DNA from: Actinomycetes bacterium
GTDB lineage: Bacteria; Actinomycetota; Acidimicrobiia; Acidimicrobiales; SZUA-35
NCBI GenBank assembly: GCA_024227975.1
Contig: JAAETV010000771.1
Location: 1-5,950 of the forward strand
Length of the DNA: 5,950 nucleotides
Direction: 5' to 3'
The stretch's first letter is position 1; every line of letters begins with the position of its first letter. A program made the position numbers and the translations under genes. This document shows positions 1 to 5,950 of this stretch, piece by piece. The notes beneath the pieces are model-generated. The model was not told where the DNA came from and did no database searches. It saw only the letters and a list, made by a program, of their open reading frames with translations.

Positions 1-1274
1 CCGATGTGCTCACAAATCTCGGGGACCCCGAGCTGGTGAGCGATCAGCTGGTCGTAGGTTCCCATGTCGACGCCGTAGAAACAGGGGTGGGCGATTGGGG
101 GGCACGTGACCCGCACATGGACCTCGGCCGCGCCCGCTTCGCGCACCAGCCGGACGAGAGGCCCACAGGTGGTACCACGCACGATCGAGTCGTCGACCAT
201 GATCACCCGCTTGCCGGCCAGGTTGTCGGGCAGGGTGTTGAACTTGAGAGCGACCCCCTGGCGGCGGAGCTCATCGGTCGGTTCGATGAAGGTCCGCCCG
301 ATGTATCGGTTCTTGACGAAGCCCTCGTTGTAGGGAATCCCGGTGGCTCGGGCGTAGCCGATGGCGGCCGGCATCGACGAGTCGGGAACGGGGATGACCA
401 CGTCAGCATCGACCGGGTGCTGGCGGGACAACTCCTCACCCAAGTTCTGGCGGGCTTCGTGAACCGAGAGCCCATCCCACACTGCGTCGGGACGAGAGAA
501 ATAGATGTGCTCGAATGTGCAGCGGGCCAGGGCCTGCTTGGGTGCCATGGCCTGCATACGGCGGGCGATGTCACCCTGGAGGACGATGATCTCGCCCGGC
601 TCGACCTCACTGATGTTCGCACAATTCAGGGTACGCAACGCCCCCGTCTCCGAGGCCACGACATGGCCTCCGGAAGGAAGCTGGCCGATCGACAGGGGAC
701 GAAACCCCCAAGGGTCACGGGCAACGATGATCTTGGTTCCCGCCAACAGGGCCAGACAGAAAGCACCCTCCCAACGGCCCATGACATTGGCCAGACGATC
801 CTCCCACGAGTCACCGTCGGCGGCCGCCAGCATGAGGGCCAGGACCTCGGAGTCCGACGAAGACTGGAGTCCAGCGCCCCGCTCCAACAGCTTGGACCGG
901 AGCTGGTCGGCGTTGACCAGGTTGCCGTTGTGAGCGACGCCGAGGGGGCCGTACATCGTCTCGACCACGTAGGGCTGGACGTTTCGCTCTGAGTTGGATC
1001 CCGTCGTTGAGTAGCGGGTGTGACCAATCGACATCTTGCCGATCAGGGGATCGAGGGCACCGGCGTCAAAGACCTGGCTGACGAGACCCATGTCCTTGTG
1101 GACCCGGATGGCGCGACCGTCAGAAACGGCAATACCTGCTGCCTCCTGGCCTCGGTGCTGGAGTGCGTAGAGGCCAAAGAAGGTGAGGGGGGCCACATCA
1201 TCGCTACGACTGGCGACGGCGATGACCCCGCACTCCTCGTTCGGCCCGTCCAGGTGATCACCGGGTGAGGTCAC
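1..1274 (-). CDS. purF: Amidophosphoribosyltransferase PurF (3' end beyond window)
   Basis: PurF catalyses the first committed step of purine synthesis, PRPP plus glutamine to 5-phosphoribosylamine, in the cytoplasm. I translated 424 codons from a GTG start to the window edge with no stop. The N-terminal Ntn-hydrolase glutaminase domain starts with NEECGVIAV; Cys15 is the expected nucleophile once a 14-residue propeptide is removed. Further glutaminase motifs are LYALQHRGQEAAGI (35-48), GHTRYSTTG (84-92) and HNGNLVN (115-121). The phosphoribosyltransferase domain carries the PRPP loop VIMVDDSIVRGTT (357-369). Cys252 (CTFEHIYFSRPD) and Cys398 (HPCFYG) match two of the four [4Fe-4S] ligands of the Bacillus-type enzyme; the other two would lie beyond the window. 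The GTG overlaps the purE stop as GTGA and has an AGGAG 7 nt upstream, which fixes the start. The family is usually about 470-500 residues, so roughly 50-80 residues are missing. Identity is near certain. Confidence 0.97.
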   Translation of the reverse strand, partial: MTSPGDHLDGPNEECGVIAVASRSDDVAPLTFFGLYALQHRGQEAAGIAVSDGRAIRVHKDMGLVSQVFDAGALDPLIGKMSIGHTRYSTTGSNSERNVQPYVVETMYGPLGVAHNGNLVNADQLRSKLLERGAGLQSSSDSEVLALMLAAADGDSWEDRLANVMGRWEGAFCLALLAGTKIIVARDPWGFRPLSIGQLPSGGHVVASETGALRTLNCANISEVEPGEIIVLQGDIARRMQAMAPKQALARCTFEHIYFSRPDAVWDGLSVHEARQNLGEELSRQHPVDADVVIPVPDSSMPAAIGYARATGIPYNEGFVKNRYIGRTFIEPTDELRRQGVALKFNTLPDNLAGKRVIMVDDSIVRGTTCGPLVRLVREAGAAEVHVRVTCPPIAHPCFYGVDMGTYDQLIAHQLGVPEICEHI

Positions 1275-1771
1275 GGGGTCACTCCTGCCGCTTGCTCCTG
1301 GTCGATCAGGGCTCGATCGGCTTCCAAGACCCGGGACTGGGCTTCGGTCTGGTGGACCGAGATTCGGGTCCGCAGATCCGGATCGTGGAGAGCCAGGATC
1401 TTGGCCGCCGCCAGGGCGGCGTTTGCCGGGTCGAGGGCAACAGCCGGTGCCACCCCAGGCGGGGTGCGCAAGCTGGATAGCACATCGAGTCCGGCGAAGG
1501 CATCGGAGCGGGGAGGGCAAGCAATGACGGGTGAGATCACATTGGCGTCGGTCAGCCCCGATAGGGCGTCGCTCATGCCGGCAACCGTGATGAACACGAT
1601 CGGGTCCGGGCCCTGGTCATAGTGGCGCAGCAGATCGAGGACGTGCTCGGGAACCCGGTGGGCTGAGCCGACCCGACGCACCGTTGGGATGGCCAGGCGA
1701 TCGAGCACGACGACGATCTTGTTGACCCATTCCTGGTCACGAGGCGACCCGGACAATATGACAACCGGCAT
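1271..1771 (-). CDS. purE: PurE, class II-like AIR carboxylase (CAIR-forming)
   Basis: This 166-residue protein is a PurE-family enzyme that makes 4-carboxy-AIR (CAIR), the substrate of PurC encoded just upstream. Its N-terminal nucleotide-binding turn is ILSGSPRD (5-12) and its active-site His is His38 in GSAHRVPEHV (35-44). The central part, VFITVAGMSDALSG (59-72), PVIACPPRSDAFAGLDVLSSLRTPPGV (81-107) and NAALAAAKILAL (117-128), resembles the class II enzymes I recall from Treponema denticola and animal PAICS (VAGRSN, ISCPP, SSLRxPSG). It does not show the class I pattern (AGGAAHLPGM, LLSIVQMPxGVPV). Class II enzymes carboxylate AIR directly with CO2 and need no PurK; no purK adjoins purE here. 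The motif reads AGMSDAL where the recalled class II sequences have AGRSN. The ATG start has a well-placed ribosome binding site. Family membership is firm; the class II assignment is an inference from recalled motifs. Confidence 0.92.
   Translation of the reverse strand: MPVVILSGSPRDQEWVNKIVVVLDRLAIPTVRRVGSAHRVPEHVLDLLRHYDQGPDPIVFITVAGMSDALSGLTDANVISPVIACPPRSDAFAGLDVLSSLRTPPGVAPAVALDPANAALAAAKILALHDPDLRTRISVHQTEAQSRVLEADRALIDQEQAAGVTP
1282..1286 (-). promoter_or_regulatory. Ribosome binding site of purF
   Basis: AGGAG on the minus strand lies inside the last codons of purE, 7 nt before the GTG at 1274. It supports that GTG, with its 4-nt overlap with the purE stop, as the purF start and suggests translational coupling of the two genes. 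Confidence 0.75.
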
Positions 1772-1776
1772 AGGGG

Positions 1777-1782
1777 CTCCCT
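1777..1782 (-). promoter_or_regulatory. Ribosome binding site of purE, overlapping the purC stop
   Basis: AGGGAG on the minus strand shares its first two bases with the TAG stop of purC and lies 5 nt before the purE ATG at 1771. This compact arrangement supports the start and co-transcription of purC and purE. Confidence 0.75.
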
Positions 1783-2731
1783 AGGAGGGGTCGTAGACAG
1801 CACTCAAGTTGGCGACAAGGCGGGATTCGATCGGCTCACGGCCTGGCTCGAAGGCCAGCCCGGTCAGGCGCTCGTACAACTCAACGTAGCGACTGGTTGT
1901 GTCGGCTCGCACCCTGTCGTCGAGATCGGGGGGTGGACCGTCGCCTCGGTAGCCAGCAGCAGCCAGGGCCAGGCGGACGGGCTCCTTGTCGAAGCTCTCG
2001 GGCGAACGGCCGGCGGCCAACCTCTCGTCGAGTGACTCAGCGGCCCAGTAGCGGGAGGAGTCGGGGGTGTGGACCTCGTCGATGAGGAGAAGCTCGCCAT
2101 TGGGGGCGATACCGAATTCGTACTTGGTGTCAGCCAGAATGAACCCGGCATCAGCGGCAATGGAGGTCCCCCGCTCGAACAGCTCCAGCGCCGCCTTCTG
2201 GATCTGACTCCACAAGCCTTCCTCGACCAGTCCCAGCTCGACGACCTCATCGCAGGTGACAGGCTGGTCGTGATCACCATCCTCGGCCTTGGTCGTCGGG
2301 GTGATGAGGGGTTCGGAAAGAGGCCCATGGGGGCTCAGCCCATCGGGAAGTCGGTAGCCATAGAGGAGCCTGTCTCCGGCCTCGTAGCGGGGCAACAACG
2401 AGGTCGATGTCGACCCCGTCAGGCGGCCCCTGACCACGACCTCGACCGGTAGGGGTTCGGCGTCGATGGCGACGAGGGCGTTGGGGTCGGGGACCTCGAT
2501 CACATGATTGGCCACGATGTCGCTGGTACGGGCAAACCACCAGGCCGCCAACTGGTTCAGGACCTGGCCCTTGTGCTGGACCGTGCCCAGTACCCGATCG
2601 AAGGCACTGATGCGGTCGGTGGTGATCAGGAGCCGGCGCCCAGCTGGGAGGCACCAACTCTCGCGGACCTTGCCGGAGCGATGGTCTGGGAGATCGAGAT
2701 GGATGGTTTCGAGCGTTGCAGGGTTGCTCAT
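1781..2731 (-). CDS. purC: Phosphoribosylaminoimidazole-succinocarboxamide (SAICAR) synthase PurC
   Basis: PurC is an ATP-dependent ligase that joins aspartate to CAIR, giving SAICAR. From the ATG at 2731 it is 316 residues, closer to the longer yeast ADE1-type (about 306) than to the roughly 240-residue E. coli type. Motifs in order are SGKVRES (19-25), TTDRISAFDRVLG (37-49), VVVRGRLTGS (98-107), EPLITPTTKAEDGDHD (140-155), GFILADTKYEFGI (196-208), LLLIDEVHTPDSSRYW (214-229) and SFDKEPVR (246-253). DTKYEFG and DEVHTPDSSR are hallmark SAICAR synthase segments. The start is uncertain. An in-frame ATG at 2740 adds three residues, and a TTG at 2788 adds 19 residues with no family-like content. 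Homology begins near HLDLPDHRSGKVRE, so 2731 or 2740 is preferred. GGAG stands only 3 nt before the 2731 ATG, which is close. purE follows after 9 nt. Confidence 0.95.
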   Translation of the reverse strand: MSNPATLETIHLDLPDHRSGKVRESWCLPAGRRLLITTDRISAFDRVLGTVQHKGQVLNQLAAWWFARTSDIVANHVIEVPDPNALVAIDAEPLPVEVVVRGRLTGSTSTSLLPRYEAGDRLLYGYRLPDGLSPHGPLSEPLITPTTKAEDGDHDQPVTCDEVVELGLVEEGLWSQIQKAALELFERGTSIAADAGFILADTKYEFGIAPNGELLLIDEVHTPDSSRYWAAESLDERLAAGRSPESFDKEPVRLALAAAGYRGDGPPPDLDDRVRADTTSRYVELYERLTGLAFEPGREPIESRLVANLSAVYDPS

Positions 2732-2812
2732 GATCTCCATGATGGTCAGCTCGGCACCCGATTGAGGTGACCGTCGGCAACAATTCAAGCTCGGATCGGC
2801 GCCGCGGTGTGG
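2732..2812 (-). other. 81-nt intergenic gap between purQ and purC
   Basis: This is the longest non-coding stretch in the window. It holds a GC-rich 5' part with the palindrome GGCGCC and an AT-richer TTGAATTGTTGCC stretch near 2774-2786. No convincing -10 hexamer follows, and no stem-loop with a U-tract that would act as a terminator is visible. If purC starts at 2740 or at the TTG at 2788 the gap shrinks to 72 or 24 nt. A weak internal promoter cannot be excluded. Confidence 0.5.
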
Positions 2813-3574
2813 TCAGCTGGCGACGGCGTCCACTCCAGCCTGGAACAAAGAGAGGGCCCGACCCCCGTCGAGGCGGCCTCGTTGGGGATCCTGACGGGGG
2901 TGGACATGGTCTTCGGGATGGGGCATGAGGCCGAGGACGAGGCCAGTCGAATCGACGAGGCCAGCGGCATCTCCGACCGAGCCGTTGGGATTCGCCGGGT
3001 ATGTTCCCCCCGCTGGTTGCCCGTCATCAGCCAGGTAGCGGAAGGCGATCTGGGCCTCGATATCGGTGCCGTCCTCGACGATGAGGCGGCCCTCGCCGTG
3101 GGCTACCGGACAGCGGATCGGCTCAGTCAAGCTGGCCAACCACACCGAACGGTTGGTCTCGGGCCCCAAGGTGACCCAGCGACACTCGAAACGGGGCTGC
3201 TCGTTGGCCACCAAGGCTGCCTTGACCCCATCTCCCGGCACCAGGCCGGCTCTGACCAGGGCCTGGAAGCCGTTGCAGATCCCGATGATGGGCATCTCAC
3301 GGGCTACGGCCTCCCGGAGCTGATCGTTGAACCAGCCGACGAGGTCGAGGCTGAGCAGGCGTCCTGCTCCCAACGCATCACCGTAGGAGAAGCCGCCGGG
3401 TATGGCCAGGAGCTGATGGTCGACCAGCTTGGCTTCACCTTGGCGCAGGGCCTGGAGCGGGATCTGGGTTGCGTCGGCACCGGCGGCATCGAAGGCGTCG
3501 GCCAGTTCCTGGTTGCGGTTTGTTCCGGGGGCAATGGGGATCAAGACCGACGGTCGGTTGGTGGTTCTGGTCAT
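2813..3574 (-). CDS. purQ: FGAM synthase glutaminase subunit PurQ
   Basis: PurQ is the class I glutamine amidotransferase subunit of FGAM synthase. It releases ammonia from glutamine for PurL, normally with PurS as bridging subunit. From the ATG at 3574 it has 253 residues. Visible motifs are the oxyanion segment IPGGFSYGDALGAG (58-71), the nucleophile elbow GICNGFQ with Cys100 (98-104), PVAHGEGR (156-163), NGSVGDAAGLVD (197-208) and the catalytic pair MPHPE with His219 and Glu221 (217-221). It is longer than the 227-residue B. subtilis protein. The extra length lies partly in the N-terminal half and in the segment DHVHPRQDPQRGRLDG after MPHPE. The ATG overlaps the purL stop as ATGA. The frame continues upstream of it, but that extension lies over purL and has no family-like sequence, so 3574 is the start. 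Only a weak GGA precedes it, which suggests coupling to purL translation. Confidence 0.96.
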   Translation of the reverse strand: MTRTTNRPSVLIPIAPGTNRNQELADAFDAAGADATQIPLQALRQGEAKLVDHQLLAIPGGFSYGDALGAGRLLSLDLVGWFNDQLREAVAREMPIIGICNGFQALVRAGLVPGDGVKAALVANEQPRFECRWVTLGPETNRSVWLASLTEPIRCPVAHGEGRLIVEDGTDIEAQIAFRYLADDGQPAGGTYPANPNGSVGDAAGLVDSTGLVLGLMPHPEDHVHPRQDPQRGRLDGGRALSLFQAGVDAVAS

Positions 3575-5950
3575 GGGGTCACGTCCGAGTTGGCGGTGGG
3601 GGCGGCCGAGGCGAAGGCATCGATGAGAGGATCGAGTCCGATCGAGAGCCAAGGCCCGATCCTGACGTGGGGTTGGGCCGAAGTGGCCCCGATCTTGGTG
3701 GCCGCTGGAACCAGCCGAGCGAACCGCTCTCCGTCTTGGGGATTGACCTCGACCAGGTAGCGACCGAGCCCCTCTCCGAACAAGACCTCGAGTGGAGGCC
3801 CATCAGCACCACCAGGAGGAGGGTCGGGAACGGGACCCGGATCCAGATCCAGACCGAGGCGGCCCCCGATGGCCCATTCGGCCGCGGCCACGGCCAGCCC
3901 ACCTTCGGACAGGTCGTGGGCACTGCGAACCAGGCCAGCCTTGATGGCGGCGTGCAGCTGGCGATGGCGCTCAGCTTCCTCTCCATCGGGGTTGGGAACC
4001 CCTCCCCCATTGTCGGCCCCGACGACGGCATCGAGGTGGCTTCCTCCGAGCTCACCAGCGAGGGGGCCGACGAGCCAGACATCGTCACCCGCAGCCACGA
4101 GGCCGGTCAGGGGTACCTGATCGAGGCCGTCCACGATTCCAAGGGCAGTGATGACGAGGGTCGGGGTCACCGGGTCGCGACTCCCGTCGGGATGGACGAA
4201 CTCGTTGTAGAGGGAGTCCTTGCCCGAGACGAACGGTGCCCCAAAGGCCATCGAGGCATCATGACAGCCTCGACAGGCAGCCACCAGGCGGGCCATGGCC
4301 TCGGGATCAGTCGGATTCCCCCAGGCGAAGTTGTCGAGCAAGCTCAACTGATCCGGGTCGGCACCGGCGACAACCACATTGCGGACCGCCTCGTCGACCG
4401 CAGCCCAGGCCATGGCTTCGGTGTCGTAGCGGCCGATCACCACATTGACGCCGACCCCGATGGCCAGGGCTCGGTTCCCATCGGTCCCGGGAGGAATCAG
4501 CACGGTTCCGTCGGCCGGACCATCGGCGGCAACCCCTCCGTAGGGCCGGACCAGGGTCCCTCCCAGCACCTCATGGTCATAGGTCCTGACCACCTCCTCG
4601 TTTGACCGGATCGAGGGGTGAGCCAGGAGACGGAGCAGGACGGCCGCAGTATCGATGGCCAGCGGTTGCCTGGGGGGTCGGACCGGGGTGATGGGGGCCG
4701 CGTCCAGTTCCAGCCGCGGCCGCCCATTGTGGAGGAAGCCCGTATCGAGGTCGACCAGGGTCTCGGCCCCGTCGGAAACGACCAAGCGACCATCACGGCG
4801 GAAGTGACCGACGACGGCCGCCCCAACCTGCCACCGCTCAGCCAGAGCAAGCACGACCTCGGGGTCTGGGGTGGCCAACACCATCCTCTCCTGGGCCTCG
4901 GACAGCCAAACCTCCCAAGGAGCCAAGCCCGGATACTTGCGCGGGACCAGAGTCAGGTCGACGTCGGCCCCGAGCTCTTCGGCCATCTCCCCAACCGCCG
5001 AGGACAACCCGCCCGCTCCACAGTCGGTGATGGCGTTGTACAGGCCACGGTCCCGAGCTTCGACCACCACATCGATCAGGCCCTTCTCCACGATGGGGTC
5101 GCCGATCTGGACCGATGAGCCGGCGATGTCTGCGGTCTCAGCGCCCATGGTCTGCGACGAGAAGGTGGCCCCTCCAACCCCGTCTCGTCCTACCGCACCA
5201 CCCAGGACCACAATGGCATCACCGGGTTGGGGGCTCGTCGGGTGACCGTCACGAGGGAGGATGCCGACACAGCCGACGAATACGAGAGGGGTCGTGGTGT
5301 AGGTGGGGTCGTGGATGATGGCCCCGGCAATGGTTGGGACCCCGATCTTGTTGCCATAGTCACCGACCCCGGCAATGACTCCGGAGCGGATACGGCGGGG
5401 GTGGAGTACCCCATCGGGTAGTGCCTGGGCCTGGGTGTCCTCGGGGCCGAAGCACAATATGTCGGTGACGGCGATAGGCCGGGCCGAAACCCCGAGAATG
5501 TCGCGTACCACGCCGCCGACACCAGTGTTGGCTCCACCGAAGGGTTCGAGGGCAGAGGGGTGATTGTGGGTCTCGACCTTGATGGCCACGTCATGGGCGT
5601 CGTCGAAGGCAACGATGCCGGCATTGTCGACGAAGGCGCTACGGACCCATGGGGCGTCAATGGCGTCGGTGGCCGCCCTCAGGTAGGTCGACAACAGCCC
5701 GTCGATCGTGGCCGAGGACCCGTCGGGGCCACCATCAACGGTGACCTGGGCTCGGAACGTCTTGTGGGAACAGTGCTCGCTCCAGGTCTGGGCCAGGGTC
5801 TCCAGCTCACCATCGGTCGGATCACGATCGAGCTGGCGGAAGTGGTCACGGACGACAGCCAGCTCAGCCTGCGACATGCCGAGCCGTCGAGTGGCCGACA
5901 ACTCACCCAACTGGGAGTCATTGAGGACCCGGATGGGGATGATGTCGATC
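3571..5950 (-). CDS. purL: FGAM synthase subunit PurL (5' end beyond window; possible PurS-PurL fusion)
   Basis: PurL is the ATP-dependent synthetase subunit that converts FGAR to FGAM with ammonia supplied by PurQ. At least 792 residues are encoded, against 742 in B. subtilis. Numbering from the TTG at 5910: QTWSEHCSHKTF (41-52, with the conserved active-site His), ETHNHPSALEPFGGANTGVGGVVRD (113-137), AGVGDYGNKIGVPTIAG (180-196), LGGAVGRDGVGGATFSSQ (236-253), QIGDPIVEKGL (268-278), DCGAGGLSSAVGEM (296-309), LSEAQERM (336-343), LDNFAWGNP (525-533), VSGKDSLYNEF (561-571) and SAHDLSEGGLAVA (663-675). These form the two tandem AIRS-like halves of small PurL. The frame stays open upstream of 5910 to the edge, adding IDIIPIRVLNDSQ. 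By comparison with B. subtilis PurL, real sequence precedes the in-frame ATG at 5877, so neither the TTG nor that ATG is likely to be the true start. The stop overlaps purQ. Confidence 0.96.
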   Translation of the reverse strand, partial: IDIIPIRVLNDSQLGELSATRRLGMSQAELAVVRDHFRQLDRDPTDGELETLAQTWSEHCSHKTFRAQVTVDGGPDGSSATIDGLLSTYLRAATDAIDAPWVRSAFVDNAGIVAFDDAHDVAIKVETHNHPSALEPFGGANTGVGGVVRDILGVSARPIAVTDILCFGPEDTQAQALPDGVLHPRRIRSGVIAGVGDYGNKIGVPTIAGAIIHDPTYTTTPLVFVGCVGILPRDGHPTSPQPGDAIVVLGGAVGRDGVGGATFSSQTMGAETADIAGSSVQIGDPIVEKGLIDVVVEARDRGLYNAITDCGAGGLSSAVGEMAEELGADVDLTLVPRKYPGLAPWEVWLSEAQERMVLATPDPEVVLALAERWQVGAAVVGHFRRDGRLVVSDGAETLVDLDTGFLHNGRPRLELDAAPITPVRPPRQPLAIDTAAVLLRLLAHPSIRSNEEVVRTYDHEVLGGTLVRPYGGVAADGPADGTVLIPPGTDGNRALAIGVGVNVVIGRYDTEAMAWAAVDEAVRNVVVAGADPDQLSLLDNFAWGNPTDPEAMARLVAACRGCHDASMAFGAPFVSGKDSLYNEFVHPDGSRDPVTPTLVITALGIVDGLDQVPLTGLVAAGDDVWLVGPLAGELGGSHLDAVVGADNGGGVPNPDGEEAERHRQLHAAIKAGLVRSAHDLSEGGLAVAAAEWAIGGRLGLDLDPGPVPDPPPGGADGPPLEVLFGEGLGRYLVEVNPQDGERFARLVPAATKIGATSAQPHVRIGPWLSIGLDPLIDAFASAAPTANSDVTP

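Noticed and set aside
6..992. 328-codon open frame on the plus strand opposite purF
   Set aside because: It is antisense to a well-supported purF, its translation has no recognisable domain, and such open frames are expected opposite GC-rich genes.
2741..2788. Upstream TTG start of purC adding MNCCRRSPQSGAELTI
   Set aside because: The extra residues do not resemble a PurC N-terminus, no ribosome binding site precedes the TTG, and two ATG codons close to the homology start are available.
2774..2812. Possible terminator or riboswitch after purQ (GGCGCC palindrome and neighbouring GC-rich bases)
   Set aside because: The palindrome is too short for a stable stem and has no following T-run; no purine riboswitch core could be recognised.
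3575..3652. 26-residue N-terminal extension of purQ up to position 3652
   Set aside because: It lies wholly within the purL coding sequence, is Arg-rich and unlike the family N-terminus. The ATG overlapping the purL stop is the better start.
2807..4605. Two long plus-strand frames (317 and 378 codons) opposite purQ and purL
   Set aside because: They overlap each other in different frames and lie opposite conserved PurQ and PurL motifs. Their composition is rich in Gly, Arg, Asp and Val without domain structure, so they are shadow frames.
5679..5921. 80-codon minus-strand frame with an ATG at 5921 near the 5' side of purL
   Set aside because: It is in another frame across conserved PurL sequence (WSEHCSHKTF) and its translation is not protein-like.

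Overview
The window is one strand-coherent stretch of de novo purine biosynthesis genes, all transcribed from the minus strand. It is read here from high to low coordinates. The DNA is GC-rich with strong GC bias at third codon positions, which explains the many long overlapping spurious frames. GTG and possibly TTG starts, GGAG-type ribosome binding sites and stop/start overlaps point to a high-GC bacterium. An actinobacterial lineage such as Acidimicrobiia, or a Chloroflexota-like one, would fit. The sequence alone does not settle this, and the PurF looks less like the Streptomyces type than like the Bacillus/Chloroflexota type.

Layout in the direction of transcription: purL (5950 down to 3571; its 5' end is outside the window), purQ (3574-2813), an 81-nt gap, purC (2731-1781), a 9-nt gap, purE (1771-1271), then purF (1274 to 1; its 3' end is outside the window). 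The purL/purQ and purE/purF junctions are 4-nt overlaps (ATGA and GTGA). The only non-coding DNA is the gap before purC and the 9-nt spacer before purE. I saw no RNA genes, mobile elements, CRISPR arrays, convincing terminators or independent plus-strand genes.

The genes cover these steps. PurF makes phosphoribosylamine from PRPP and glutamine. PurL with PurQ (and PurS, not seen separately) converts FGAR to FGAM. PurE carboxylates AIR, and PurC joins aspartate to CAIR to give SAICAR. purD, purN/purT, purM, purB, purH, purK and a separate purS are not in the window.

The most notable point is that PurE looks like the class II type (AIR carboxylase, as in Treponema denticola PurE and the PurE domain of animal PAICS) rather than the common bacterial class I N5-CAIR mutase. 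That would fit a pathway that does not need PurK. The second point is that the purL frame stays open to the window edge, so PurL is longer than its first in-window start suggests and could be a PurS-PurL fusion. I found no evidence of an undescribed system. This is a core metabolic operon with a few informative variations.
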